DNA from: Anaeromyces robustus | Taxonomy: Eukaryota; Neocallimastigomycota; Neocallimastigomycetes; Neocallimastigales; Neocallimastigaceae | NCBI GenBank assembly: GCA_002104895.1 | Contig: MCFG01000018.1 | Span: 203,501 to 267,500, forward strand | Direction of reading: 5' to 3' | DNA: 64,000 bases | Program-made: the position numbers and the translations under genes | Shown: one piece after another, positions 45,646 to 56,955 of the stretch | Position numbering within the stretch: position 1 is the stretch's first letter | Layout: each line of letters starts with the position of its first letter | The notes under the pieces: model-generated | The model's database searches: none | What the model was told of the DNA's origin: nothing | What the model saw: the letters and a program-made list of their open reading frames with translations, nothing else

Positions 45646-45958
45646 TTTTAATATTTATTTATTTATTCAAATAGTTAAAAATAATAAACAAATTTGTAAT
45701 CTTTTTTTTTTTTTTTTTTACTTCTCCATTCCTTCTTTTTTTCCTAAAAATGAATTAATTAAATCATATATTATTGGTTGTAGTATAAAATTGTTTAAAA
45801 TTTTATTTAATTTTAATATTAATTAAAATGAAATCAATATCAAGAAAAAAAGAAAAAAAGAAAAATGATATGACAATAATTTATGATAATTTTATTTAAA
45901 ATAATACATATAAATCTTGTTTAATAATCTTACGCTGCGGAATAAGAAAAACTGGGTT
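44898..45958. other. Spacer between LRR copies 1 and 2
   Basis: 5' flank of copy 1, near-identical to 47052-47740, plus the 3' flank of copy 2. Contains poly-A (about 45489-45518) and (TTTA)n (45596-45650). No ORF. Confidence 0.8.
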
Positions 45959-47051
45959 CTATTTTCCTAGATACACCATATACGGTCCCGTCTCATTTGA
46001 CAGTTGATCATCACTCATTTTCACCTTAATCTTAAAATGTATGTCATCCAAAGTAACCTGCGCATTATTTGGGAGGTATTTAACTAATTTCCCGTCTATT
46101 TTTAATTTTCTCAGGCTCCGCATCTTCCACAAAAAATCGGGCAAATGATTCAAATCAGGATTATTATGTATATACAACCTTTCTAGTTGGTCTAATTTAT
46201 TCAGTAAATGTGGAATTTTTGTGAGCTGGTTATTACTGACATCAAGTTCTTTTAACCCTGGTGTAATATATACATATCCGTATCCAGATTTCCATTTCCT
46301 TTTTTCACTCAACATATACACACCAAGAGGAATTTGTTTCAGGTTCTTACCACTTAAGTCAAGGGACACAGAATTCATATCATCGTCAAATTCTATGGCC
46401 GGACATGACCAATGTTCCAAGGATTCGTTAATAGCATCACGAGACTGGTAATGCGAATTAACAGATTCCATATGCCACGAAACAGATAGGGACGTTAAGT
46501 TTTCTGAATTTCCCAAGGACTCGGGCAATGATTCAAGATTCGTTTTCTTAAGGCTCAAGGTATGCAAGTTTTCCAAATTTCCGATAGAGTCTGGTAATTC
46601 TGAAAAATCAAAATTTTCAGAAAGATTCAATTTTTTTAGATTTTTCAAGTTACCAATGGACTTCGGTAGAGTCTTGAGTCTATTATAGGACAAATCCAAA
46701 ATTCGCAGATTCTTCAGATTCCCAATAGAATCTGGCAGAATTTTCAAACTAATCCATTCACTATAATAACTAATTACATATAATACTTCCAAATTATATA
46801 GATGTTTTGCGCCAAGATTGGGCAAATGTTTCAAGCATATTCTGCATTTCTGTTGTAAAATCATCTTCCTTTCCTTTTTGTCCAAATTTATCTGATGTAC
46901 CTTTGTAATCAATGTATAGACATTAGCATTTTTCCATTCCATCACTATACATATTCCCCAACTCCCATCTGGAGACCGTTATGAATTGATTATCGGGCGA
47001 TATTAATCTGACGACCAACACATTCTTCCCGTCCAATGATTTAAACTCCAT
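45959..47051 (-). pseudogene. Leucine-rich-repeat gene, copy 2 (nonsense mutation plus frameshift)
   Basis: Closest to copy 1 but with only one 47-residue double-LRR unit. The inferred start is ATG 47051-47049 (MEFKSLDGKN). Codon 43 is TAA (46925-46923), the same stop as in copy 1. One extra A at about 46824-46826 (GGGCAAATG against GGGCAATG in copy 1) then shifts the frame. The 328-residue open frame 45959-46945 therefore begins with about 40 out-of-frame residues (MMEWKNANVYTLITKVHQ...) before entering the true LRR frame at PNLGAKHLYNLEVL. The rest is intact to the shared C-terminus. Calling it a pseudogene is inference; translation from an internal start remains possible. Confidence 0.8.
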
Positions 47052-47743
47052 CGCTCCTGTGTTACATAAAGAATAAAAAAGATAAAAAAAAAAAGAATAA
47101 TATTTTTTTTATTTATATTAGTTAAAAAAGAATTTTAAAATAAAAAAAAAAAAAGTTATAAAATAAGAAAAAATAAAATAAAAGATTCAATTATAAAATT
47201 TTTATACCTCGTCCAACATTAAAATATATATAAAATTAATAATAATAAACTTTATTTTTATTCTTATTAATAAAAAAGATATATTAGCTTTTTTTCTTTT
47301 TTTTCTTTATCTTTACCTTTACATACCTATTTTTCGCTTTTAATAAATAAAACAAAAAAAATTGAGATTAAAGTAAAAATTAAAATGAAATGAAATGAAA
47401 AAGAAGTATGTTAAACTTTTTTTTATATTAAATTTATTTTTATTTTTCTTTTACCATGTTATAGAAGTTAATATTAAAAAAATAAAATATTTATTAGAAT
47501 TTAATTTTAAATAAACCTTTATTATTATTATTATTATTATTATTAAAGATATTTCTTATCTAAACTTTAATTATAAAAAAAATTAACTTTTTTTAACGAG
47601 CAATATTCATAATTAATGATAAATGAATGACAACGGTCTTAATAAAAAAAAAAAAAAAAAAAAAAAAAAATTAGAGAGAGAATATAAAATATAATATATA
47701 TAAATATATTTTATTTTCCCAACTTATAAAAATATTTATAAAT

Positions 47744-47744
<1 letters not shown>

Positions 47745-47822
<78 letters not shown>

Positions 47823-47885
47823 TTTTAATATTTATTTATTTTAATATTTATTTATTTTAATATTTATTTATTTTAATATTTATTT
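47745..47885. repeat. (TTTA)n with TTTTAATA variants between LRR copies 2 and 3
   Basis: About 20 TTTA units, followed by four spaced TTTTAATATTTATTTA units; longer than the matching tract in the previous spacer (45596-45650). Confidence 0.9.
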
Positions 47886-48177
47886 ATTTATTCAAATAGT
47901 TAAAAATAATAAACAAATTTGTAATCTTTTTTTTTTTTTTTACTTCTTTATTCCTTCTTTTTTTCCTAAAAGTGAATTAATTAAATAATATATTATAGGT
48001 TGTAGTATAAGATTGTTTAAAATATTATTTAATTTTAATATTAATTAAAATGAAATTAATATCAAGAAAAAAAGAAAAAAAAGAAAAATGATGACTATAA
48101 TTTATGATAATTTTATTTAAAATAATACATATCTCTTGTTTAATAATCTTACGCTGGGGAATAAGAAAAACTGGGTT

Positions 48178-49320
48178 CTACTTTTTTAGATACACCGTAT
48201 ACGGTCCCGTCTTATTTGACAGTTGATCATCACTCATTTTCCCCCTATTATTCTTGGTCAGGGCGAGGTCAAGAGCAACATTCTCAAAATTTTTGTCATT
48301 CAAAGAAACCTGTGCATTATTTGGAAGGTATTTAACTAATTTCCCGTCTATTTTTAATTCTTTCAGACTCCTCATCTCCCACAAAAAATCAGGTAGATGA
48401 TTCAAATCAGGATTATTATGTATATACAGCTTTTCTAGTTGGTTTAACTTTTTCAGCAAATGTGGAATTTTTGTGAGCTGGTTATTACTGACATCAAGTT
48501 CTTTTAACGCTGGTATAATATATACATATCGGTTACTACTACTATTACATCCATAATTCAGCCATCTACCTTGTTCACTCAACATATACACACCAAGAGG
48601 AATTTGTTTCAGGTTCTTACCACTCAAATCAAGGGACACAGACTTCATATCACTGTTAAATTCCATGGTCGGGCATGACCAATGTTTCATGGATCCGTTA
48701 AAAACATCACAGCACTGGTAATCCGAACTATCATATCTCCTATACCACGAAACAGATAGGGACATTAAGTTTTCTGAATTTCCCAAGGACTCGGGAAATG
48801 ATTTAAGGTACGTATGTTTAAGGCTCAAGGTATGCAAATTTCCCAAATTTCCGATAGAGTCTGGTAATTCTGAAAAATTATTATTTTCAGAAAGATTCAA
48901 TTCTTCCAGATTTTTCAAGTTACCAATGGACTTCGGTAGAGTTTCGAGATCATTATAGGACAAATTCAAAATTCTCAGATTCTCCAGATTCCCAATAGAA
49001 TCTGGTAGAATTTTCAAACAAATCCTTTCATTAGGATAATTACATACATTTAATACTTCCAAATTGTATAGTTGTTTTTTGCCAAGATTAGGCAATGTTT
49101 CAAATATATCCATCATTTCTTGTGTTAAATCAGCCTCCTTTCTTTTTTGTTCAAATTTCCTTGCTGTACCTTTGTAATCAATGTATAGACATTTGCATTT
49201 TTCCATTCCACTACCATACACGTTCCCCAACTCCCATCTGGAGACCATTATGAATTGATTATCGCGCGATATGCATCTTGCGACCGATACATTCTTCCCG
49301 TCCACTGTTTTACACTCCAT
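48178..49320 (-). CDS. Leucine-rich-repeat protein, copy 3 (intact)
   Basis: Full-length member of the tandem family, 380 residues, ATG 49320-49318. The N-terminal 70 residues (MECKTVDGKNVSVARCIS..., then SRWELGNVYGSGMEKCKCLY, YIDYKGTARKFEQKRKEADL) form a short non-LRR region that I do not recognise; it is broken by stops in copies 1 and 2. LRRs run from about 85 (LYNLEVLNV) through one double unit, an island with HWSCPTMEF and LDLSGKNLKQIPLGVYML, and C-terminal LRRs with LTKIPHLLKKL, ending in the conserved DDQLSNKTGPYTVYL. No signal peptide or membrane helix, so probably cytoplasmic. The sequence before the ATG ends in GTAACGCAG, an acceptor-like site that fits a 5' UTR intron. Its base composition is less A/T-rich than the rest of the window. 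Confidence 0.87.
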   Translation of the reverse strand: MECKTVDGKNVSVARCISRDNQFIMVSRWELGNVYGSGMEKCKCLYIDYKGTARKFEQKRKEADLTQEMMDIFETLPNLGKKQLYNLEVLNVCNYPNERICLKILPDSIGNLENLRILNLSYNDLETLPKSIGNLKNLEELNLSENNNFSELPDSIGNLGNLHTLSLKHTYLKSFPESLGNSENLMSLSVSWYRRYDSSDYQCCDVFNGSMKHWSCPTMEFNSDMKSVSLDLSGKNLKQIPLGVYMLSEQGRWLNYGCNSSSNRYVYIIPALKELDVSNNQLTKIPHLLKKLNQLEKLYIHNNPDLNHLPDFLWEMRSLKELKIDGKLVKYLPNNAQVSLNDKNFENVALDLALTKNNRGKMSDDQLSNKTGPYTVYLKK

Positions 49321-49701
49321 CGCTCCTGCGTTACATAAAGAATAAAAAAGATAAAAAAAAAAAAAAAAAAGAATTTTTTTTTTTTTTTTTGATTTATATT
49401 GGTTAAAAAAGAATTTTAAAATAAAAAAAAATAATTTAAAGAAATTTTTTTTAAAAAAAAGAAAAAAAGAAAAAAAAAAAAAAATTAAGAAATAAATACA
49501 TCATTTATACATTACATATAAACTTTTTTTACGTCCATTATTGAAATATATATATATATATAAAATTTATATAACAATTTTTTTATCCTATATATTAATA
49601 TAATATAATATAATATCTAATATTATATTAATATATAATTAATTAATTAATTAATATATAAAAAAATTTTTTTTTTTTTTTTTTTTTTTTAATTTTTATT
49701 A

Positions 49702-49763
49702 TCATAATATTTTGAAAATAGACATAAAATATAAAATTTATGTCTATTTTTAAAATATTATGA
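49702..49763. repeat. 27-bp inverted repeat with one mismatch
   Basis: Arms 49702-49728 and 49737-49763 around an 8-bp loop. The core AATAGACATAAA recurs once more, directly, at about 49775-49790. It lies just downstream of the small ORF ending at 49823 and could form a hairpin in its transcript. Confidence 0.85.
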
Positions 49764-49822
49764 ATAAAAAAAAAAATAGACATAAAATAAGATTTTTTTT
49801 TTTTACATTTATATACATTTTA

Positions 49823-50185
49823 TCAATAATAGGTTCTAAAGACAAATCTATTAATTTTAATATTATTTAAAAAATTTGTTACATCAGGAGTTTCTTTATC
49901 ATTAATTCTATAATAAAAATAATCTTGAATAAACTTATTAATATGAGTATGAGTCATAGTAATACATTGGTTTTTTAAATTGACTTTATTATTATAAACA
50001 GGAGCTAAAATGTAGTTGTCAGTAAAATTTAAATTATAATATCTATTATTAGCAATATTAATATCATTTTTAATTTTCATTGAATCTAAAAAAAATAATA
50101 ATTTTTCTGTAATACAAGTTTTAATAAATATATTTTTATTATTTTCAAGAGGTTCCCCAAAAAGATATATAAGTTTGATAACCAT
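49823..50185 (-). CDS. Small uncharacterised ORF
   Basis: An open frame of 121 residues from ATG 50185-50183 (MVIKLIYLFGEPLENNKNIF...) to TAA at 49823. It has a mixed composition unlike the repeat-derived frames, including three His, Pro, Trp-free but Tyr-rich segments and CITMTHTHINKFIQDYFYYR. The frame stays open a little upstream of the ATG, so this may be the last exon of a larger gene; no convincing upstream exon was found. No family recognised, no signal peptide, no clear membrane segment. It lies upstream of the LRR array on the same strand. Confidence 0.38.
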   Translation of the reverse strand: MVIKLIYLFGEPLENNKNIFIKTCITEKLLFFLDSMKIKNDINIANNRYYNLNFTDNYILAPVYNNKVNLKNQCITMTHTHINKFIQDYFYYRINDKETPDVTNFLNNIKINRFVFRTYY

Positions 50186-50559
50186 AGTAGCACATTTTTT
50201 GAATATCAAATGACATTTTGTTAGAAATAAAGTTCAATATTATACTTTATAGCTATGATATTATAATATTTATTATTATAGAATTATTTTATATATTATC
50301 CATAATGTATTATTATGTAGTACAATAAAAATTTATGTAGTAAATTTTTATGTAATAACTTATATGTAATTATAAAATATGTATACATGTAATAATAAAA
50401 TAATAGAACTAAGTTTAATAAAATATTTTGAAATCTACATTTCATCTCGTTTTCATAATTTCGTGTAAAACATTTCATTTAGATATCAGCCCCATTTTAA
50501 AACTCTTTTTAAAATAAATAAAAAAAAAGTAACAAAAAAGGAATAAAAAAATAACTTTT

Positions 50560-50870
50560 TTCAGAAGGGGCTATTAGGACGATTGTTCATCAACACAAAT
50601 AAAACCACCACAGACCACCACAGCCATGTTTATCACCAATTTTTAACACCACCCAACACTGAGATTTTCACCATTATTTAAAATATTATTAAAAAAAAAA
50701 AAGATTAAAAAAAAAAAAAGAATTAGTGAAAGAGGACAAACCTTGTCGAACACCTCGATGAATTAGAGATAAAGCATATCAAAAAAAACGTCATCCCATC
50801 AACTATGGATATGGAAATAGATATAATTAACAAACAATTAGGACAAAAAAAAATTGTTGGGGAAATAAAA
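50560..50870 (+). other. Higher-GC patch with possible exon, unassigned
   Basis: About 300 bp stand out from the A/T background, with CA-rich sequence (CACCACAGACCACCACAGCC) and a plus-strand open stretch at about 50573-50690. A second segment (50724-50870) has an ATG at 50803 that opens MDMEIDIINKQLGQKKIVGE before running into poly-A/T. It could be a first exon, a 5' UTR or the 5' end of a retroelement. The evidence is composition only. Confidence 0.3.
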
Positions 50871-51435
50871 AAAAAAAAATTTTTTTTTTTAACTTTAATT
50901 TATCCTCTTTTTTATTATTTTTTATTTTTTTTTTTTTATTTTTTTATTTTTTAATTACTATATAGATTATTTAATATTATTATTATTATTATTATTATTT
51001 TATTTATTATTATTATTATTTAATACCTAATTATAATTATAATTTGTTTTAATTTGTTTTGTTTTGTTTTGTTTTTGTTTTTGATTATTATTATTTTATT
51101 TTTATTGATTTATTTATTTATTTATTTTTTTATTAATAAAAATTGAAATTTTAAAAAAATATAAATATATATAAAAATGGTTATAAAAGAAAAAAGAAAA
51201 TAATGAAAAAAAATAAAGAAAAAAAAATATTTATTTTTCTCTCTAATTTTTTTTTTTCTCTCTTTTTCTTTCTTTCTTTTCTTTTTTCTTTTTTTTAATT
51301 ATATTAATTATATTAAATTAAAATATGATGATTAAATATAAAAAAAAATGATGGAATTATTTATGTGTTTTATAATAAATTATAAAAAAAAAAGATAAAT
51401 AAATAAAGAAAAAAAAAGTAAATGATTTGTTTTTT

Positions 51436-51468
<33 letters not shown>

Positions 51469-53029
51469 TTTTTTCCTTTTTTTTTTTCTTTCTATTAAAA
51501 GAAAATTATAAAAGAAAATTATAAAAAAAAAAAAAAAAGAAGAAAAAAAAATTAAAAATAAAAGGAAGAAAATAAGTGAAAAAACAAGAAAAACAGTATA
51601 AAAAAAAAAAAATAGCAAAATATATTATTTATAAATATTATGTATTCATTTCACTTTTTTTTTTATTTTTTCATTATTACTTCTGTTTTCCTTCGATTTT
51701 TTTTTCATTTTTCTTTTTTCTTTTTCTTTTTTTTTTTTTTTATTTTATTGTTGTTGTTATTTATTTGTTTTTATTTTTTGTTTTTTTGTTTTTTTTTTTT
51801 TTGTTCTGTATTGTTCTGTTTTATTTTTTGTTTTTAGTTTTTAGCTTTTTAATTTTTAAGTTTGTTTTTTGTTTGTTTGTTTGTTTGTTTGTTTTTTTGT
51901 TTTTTTGTTTTTTTATTTATTCATTTATACTTTACTTTGATTAAAATAATAATAAAATTAAAAATTTATATTTTATATTTCTTTTAATTCATAAATTCAA
52001 AATCATTTTATTTTTATTAATATTATTTTTTTTTTTTCTTTTTTTTTTTCTTTTTTCTTTTTTCTTTTTTGATTCATATACTTTTTAAAAAAGTAAAATA
52101 ATTAAAAATATATATATTATTATAACTAAAACTTATATTATAATTTTAATAATAATAAACAAAAAGAAAAGAAAAGAAAAGAAAAGAAAAAAAACTATAT
52201 AAATAATACTAAATACTAAAAAAAATAAATGATTTTTCTTATGAATTTTTTGTTTTTAAAATATATTATTTTTTATATTATATTATAACATAAAAAAGAA
52301 AAAAGAATATATAAAAATTTTTAAAAACTTTTTTTCTTTCTTTCTTTTTATTTTTTACCATAAATTAAAAAAAAAATAAATTAAAAAAAAAAATAAAAAA
52401 GATTTCAAAAAAGTTTTTTTTTTTTTTTTCTTTTTTATTTTTTATGAATAATATTTTTTATTATTATTATTTTTACAATTATTTATTAATATTTTTTTTT
52501 AGAAAATAAAAAAGAGGCTTTATATTTTTAAAATTAAAAATAAAAAAAAAGAAAAAGTTTTATTTTTTATTCCTTTTTTGTTACTTTTTTTTTATTTATT
52601 TTATATATTAATAATAATATATCAAATTAGAAAAAAAAAATTTTTTTTTTTTTGATTAAAAAAAAAAAAAAAATTTAAAAAAAAAAAAAAATTCTATATA
52701 TATATTTTTAAGATGGAGCAACTCTTTTAAAAAAATATTAATAATTAATAATAATTAATATTTTTATTCTATTTTTTTTTTTTTTTTTTTTTTTAAATTT
52801 TGTTTCTTTTTTTTTTTTTTTTAATCTTTTTTTTTTTCATTTTTTGATAAATTTCTTTATATATATTTATATTTTATACTTTTTATTTTATAAATAGGGA
52901 TCTTACTTTTTTTTATTTTATTTATTATTTATTTATAAGTGAAGATATCCTAATTTTTATTTATAATAATAATCTTTTTAAATTTATTTATTTATTTGAT
53001 TTGATTTGATTTGATTTAATTTATTTAAT
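50871..53029. other. Intergenic, homopolymer-rich
   Basis: Long poly-T and poly-A tracts, CTTT-rich stretches (51240-51300, 51420-51500, 52020-52070) and GTTT runs (51855-51920). The open frames are Phe/Lys-rich artefacts. No gene is seen. Confidence 0.75.
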
Positions 53030-55302
53030 TTACCATTCACCATTTTCTCTCATAGTGTGTAAAAGAGAGTGATCACTGTCTACAGTTCTGTAACTGAAAC
53101 GGTTGTCATCATTGGTTGAGCAGTAAGTAGCTCTTAAAGCAGCTCTGTAGGTATCAGTAATGTTATCAACAACTGACATATCTGGATCTTCTTCTTCGTC
53201 ATCATCGACGTCAAAAGTTTCAATAACAGCTTCTTGAATATCTGGAACAATTTGCTTATAACCACCATCTGGTTCATCTTGTTGAGTTTCAGTGTTAGCT
53301 AATTGTTCTAAGTCCATGTTGTTAATATGGTCTTCAATCATAGAAGTAGTCATATTATTGAAATCTGGAGTTTCAATAATTTCCATTTGAGCGACAGTTG
53401 GAACAATTTGCTTGTAACCTTCTTGAGCTGGTTCTTCATCTGGTTGAGTAATAACAATTTCTGGTTGAACTGGAACAAGAGTTGGCATTTGAGAGTTTGG
53501 AGCTTCATAATTTTCAATCTTAATTTCATTAGTAACTGGTTCTTCAATGTAAGAATTTTCAATTGGATGTTCTTGGTATGGTAATTGAGTGTTATCACCA
53601 AAGTTAAAGACATCATTACCAATTTGTGGAATATTACCAGAAGTGGAGAAAATACTTTCTCTGCTCATGAAATTGTCTTGAGTATTTTCGACCTTGTTAA
53701 ATGGAGTAGTATCAATAACATTTTCATCATAAGTTGGCTTGTATTCATATGGGTTGTTAGTAACATATGGTTCATTTGGAACATCATTCATAATATTGTA
53801 TGGGTTGTAATCTTCTGGAGCCATGTAATCACCATTGTCATAATTAGTATTATTAAAGTCATCCTTCATTGGTTGAGCTTCAATATCTCCTAATTCAACA
53901 CTACGAGAATTATCTTCATTGTTCTTTTTGTTGTAAGCACGAACACCAACAGTAGCAACACCAACAACAGCACCAACAACAGCTACACTAACAACACCCT
54001 TAAGAATATTATTTCCACCCTTTTCATTATTGTTGTTGTTAACATTACCATCAGCACTAATATTTGAAGAAGGAGAACCTTGAGCAATTGTATTAGCTTG
54101 TTGAGCAGCAGCAGCAGTTGGAACAGCGGCGGAAGAAGTAGTTACCTTGAAAGCAACTGGGGTAGCAGATTTGTTAGCTGGGGCAGCGTTATTAGCTGGG
54201 GTAGCATTATTAACTGGAGCAGCTTTGTTTACTGGGGCAGCGTTTGATTGAGCTGGCTTAGTATTATTGTTATTGGTAACTGGTTTATTGTTGTTTGTAA
54301 CTGGAGCTGGCTTGTTGTTTGAAACTGGAGCTGACTTATTGTTGTTACTGCTACTTGGAGTCTTGTTTTGACTTTCCTTTGATTGAGATGGTTTAGAAGT
54401 AGTTGGTTTTGATTTTTCTGTCTTTTTTGGTTCTGGTTCTTTTACTGGTTCTGGTTCTGGTTCTGGTTGTGGTTCTGGTTCTGGTTGTGGTTCTGGTTGT
54501 GGTTCTGGTTCTTGTTGTTCTGGTTCTGGTTCATCTTGTTGTTCTGGTTCAGCTACATCGTTATTTTCAACTGGTTCTTCATTTTCTTGAACATCATTTC
54601 CCTCATCTGCAACATCTACATCCTTTGTATCATCCTATTTTAATATTAAAACAAATTTGTTAATATTACACTATTTCTATTTTATTTTTATAAAAATTGT
54701 TTAATTAATAATACTCATAACATTTCTTTTTAATTGCCATTTTTATATAGACTTTTATATCAAACTTTTTCAATCTTTTAATTATTATTTATATTTTTAT
54801 TTTTAATAATATATTTATTCCATTTATTTCACTTTTTATTTTATATAAATAATAATACATTTATTTTTTTAACCATGAATATATTATAATAAATTGTTTA
54901 TTTTTTTTACAAAATACTAATATTTTTTTAATATTTATTTTTATTTACTTCATAAATTAATTTTATATTTTAAAATATGTTTATATTTATTTTTTATTTA
55001 TTTTTAAATATTTTATTTTATTTATTTTATTAAAATTGATTTAAATTTTTTTTATTTACAATATTTTTACTTTTTTTTTAAATTGTTTTTTATTTACAAT
55101 CTTTTTCTTAACTCTTTTAAATCCGCTTTTTTATTTACAATCTTTTTCCTTTTAAAAAAAAAAGAAACACCTTTTACAAAACATAAAAAATATTTCAATA
55201 TATACATAAATATTTTAAAATATTTACCTCGTTATCAGCTCTAACAACGGCGAATAATAATACAACTAATAATAAGAAAACTAAAAATTTCTTGGAATTC
55301 AT
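53030..55302 (-). CDS. Type I membrane protein with Pro-Glu-rich stalk and acidic cytosolic tail
   Basis: Two exons, 55302-55228 and 54634-53030, phase 0, joined GAT AAC GAG / GAT GAT; the intron is GTAAAT...TAG; 559 residues. Signal peptide at about 1-22 (MNSKKFLVFLLLVVLLFAVV). Exterior 23-237: an acidic start, then a run of Pro-Glu/Pro-Gln dipeptides, then Lys/Ser/Asn/Ala/Pro-rich sequence suited to O-glycosylation. One membrane helix at about 238-256 (GVVSVAVVGAVVGVATVGV), followed by basic RAYNKK, which predicts a cytosolic C-terminus. The 300-residue tail is acidic, Asn- and Tyr-rich, and carries GYKQIVP twice (431-437 and 483-489), each followed by a similar IETxD segment; it ends MRENGEW. 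The design resembles fungal cell-wall stress sensors, but no WSC or other named domain is present, so the function is unknown. Not a dockerin protein. Confidence 0.85.
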
Positions 55303-55634
55303 TTTGATTTTTTATCTATTTTTATATTGTTTATTTTTTATTTTATAAATTATATTTGAATCGTAAAACTTTATTTAAATAGTTTTATTGAATCGTAAAT
55401 ATTATATTTTTATTTGGTATTTTTTTTTTTTTTTAATTTTTTTTGTTTTATTGTTTATATATTTTTAATTATGTATTATATTAGGATCTTTTATAAAAAA
55501 ACCTATTTTTTTTTATTCTTTTTTTTTCTTCTTCTCCTTTAATATTTTTTAAATTTATTGTTTAAAAGGATTGGTAAAAAAAAAAGAATAATTCTAAATA
55601 CTAAATTCGTTTAATTGAATTAGGTACTTCTATA

Positions 55635-55673
<39 letters not shown>

Positions 55674-56749
55674 ATTTTAAAATATATAAAAAAAAATAAA
55701 ATAAAATTTTATACATTTTTTATTTTTATATATGATTTTTTTTTTTCCTCTATTTCTCTCTTTTTTTTTTTCTTCTATATAATATAATAATATATAGGAA
55801 TATAATATAAAGTAATATATATTAATTATATTGTAATACATATATTAATTTAACTATATTGTTTATTTTATTTAATTTATTTTATTATTTGTTGTTTTTA
55901 TTAAAAAATACAATATTTTTTATATATAATAAATATATATAATTATTATTAAAATAAAAGAATTAAGGTTGATAAAAGGTAATATATATTAATATATTAT
56001 AAATATATATTATATTATAAATAAAATATATTATAATATATTATAAATATATAAAATATATATTTATTATATATAATAAAAGTAATATATGTTAATAGAA
56101 AAATTAATATAATGTAAGACTTTGTATAACATTAAAATAAATATCTAATAAAAAGGTTAATAAATATAATATATTTTGTAATATATTAATTTATTAATAT
56201 TATTTGTATTATATATTATAATATATAGGTTTAATTAAAATGAAAAGGTTAGATTATAAATATTTTATATTTTATTATTTTTTTTATTTTGTTTTTATAA
56301 AATAAATTATAATAAAATTTATTATAAATTTCTTTTATGAAATTGTTTTAAATTGTATAAAAAATAAGCTTTTATTATTATTATTATATAATATTTATCA
56401 AAACTATATATTATTATAAAATTTTCATTTTTTAATTTAAATAAATTAAATATCTATAAATGTTTAATATTTTCAATATTACACAATAAAATCTATAATA
56501 AATGGTTAAAAATTATTAATATATTATAATATATTAGTTTTATATTACATATATATTATCAATTATCATGAATATGCATAATATAAACATTTTCATTATA
56601 AATAAATATATTATGTTTATAATCAATTTATTTTAATTTTTTAATTATTAAAATTTATTTTCATTTAAATAATTTTCATATAAAGAATTTTACAAATAGA
56701 ATATTAAATATTAAATAAAAATATATAAATATATACAAATAAATAATAA

Positions 56750-56955
56750 TAATAAATCTAAATATAAATAAATAAATAAATAAATATAAATATAAATAAA
56801 TAAAAACGTAAATAAATAAAAATGTAAATAAATAAAAATATATAAATAAATAAAAATGTAAATAAATAAAAATATATAAATAAATAGATATAAATATATA
56901 TTAATAAATAAATATATAAATAAATAAATAAATAGATATAAAATATATAAATAAA
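56750..56955. repeat. AAATAAATAAAAATGT-type minisatellite
   Basis: Irregular tandem array of TAAATAAATAAAAA(T/C)GTAAA and TATATAAATAAATA variants over about 200 bp. Confidence 0.85.

Larger units (their letters stand above)
42950..49440. repeat. Tandem segmental triplication of an LRR gene with its flanks
   Basis: Three head-to-tail units each hold a shared 3' flank (TAATAAACAAATTTGTAATC ... ATATTATTGGTTGTAGTAT), an LRR gene on the minus strand and a shared 5' flank. Approximate units: 42950-45660, 45670-47890, 47895-49440. Units 1 and 2 are nearly identical over the whole 5' flank (for example 44897-45530 against 47051-47680, offset 2154 bp), including non-coding A/T sequence, so that duplication is recent. 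Unit 3 keeps the gene and 3' flank, but its 5' flank has diverged. Confidence 0.92.

Noticed and set aside
43239-49320. LRR cluster as dockerin or cellulosome genes
   Set aside because: No signal peptide and no Cys-rich dockerin motif in any copy; they are intracellular-type LRR proteins.
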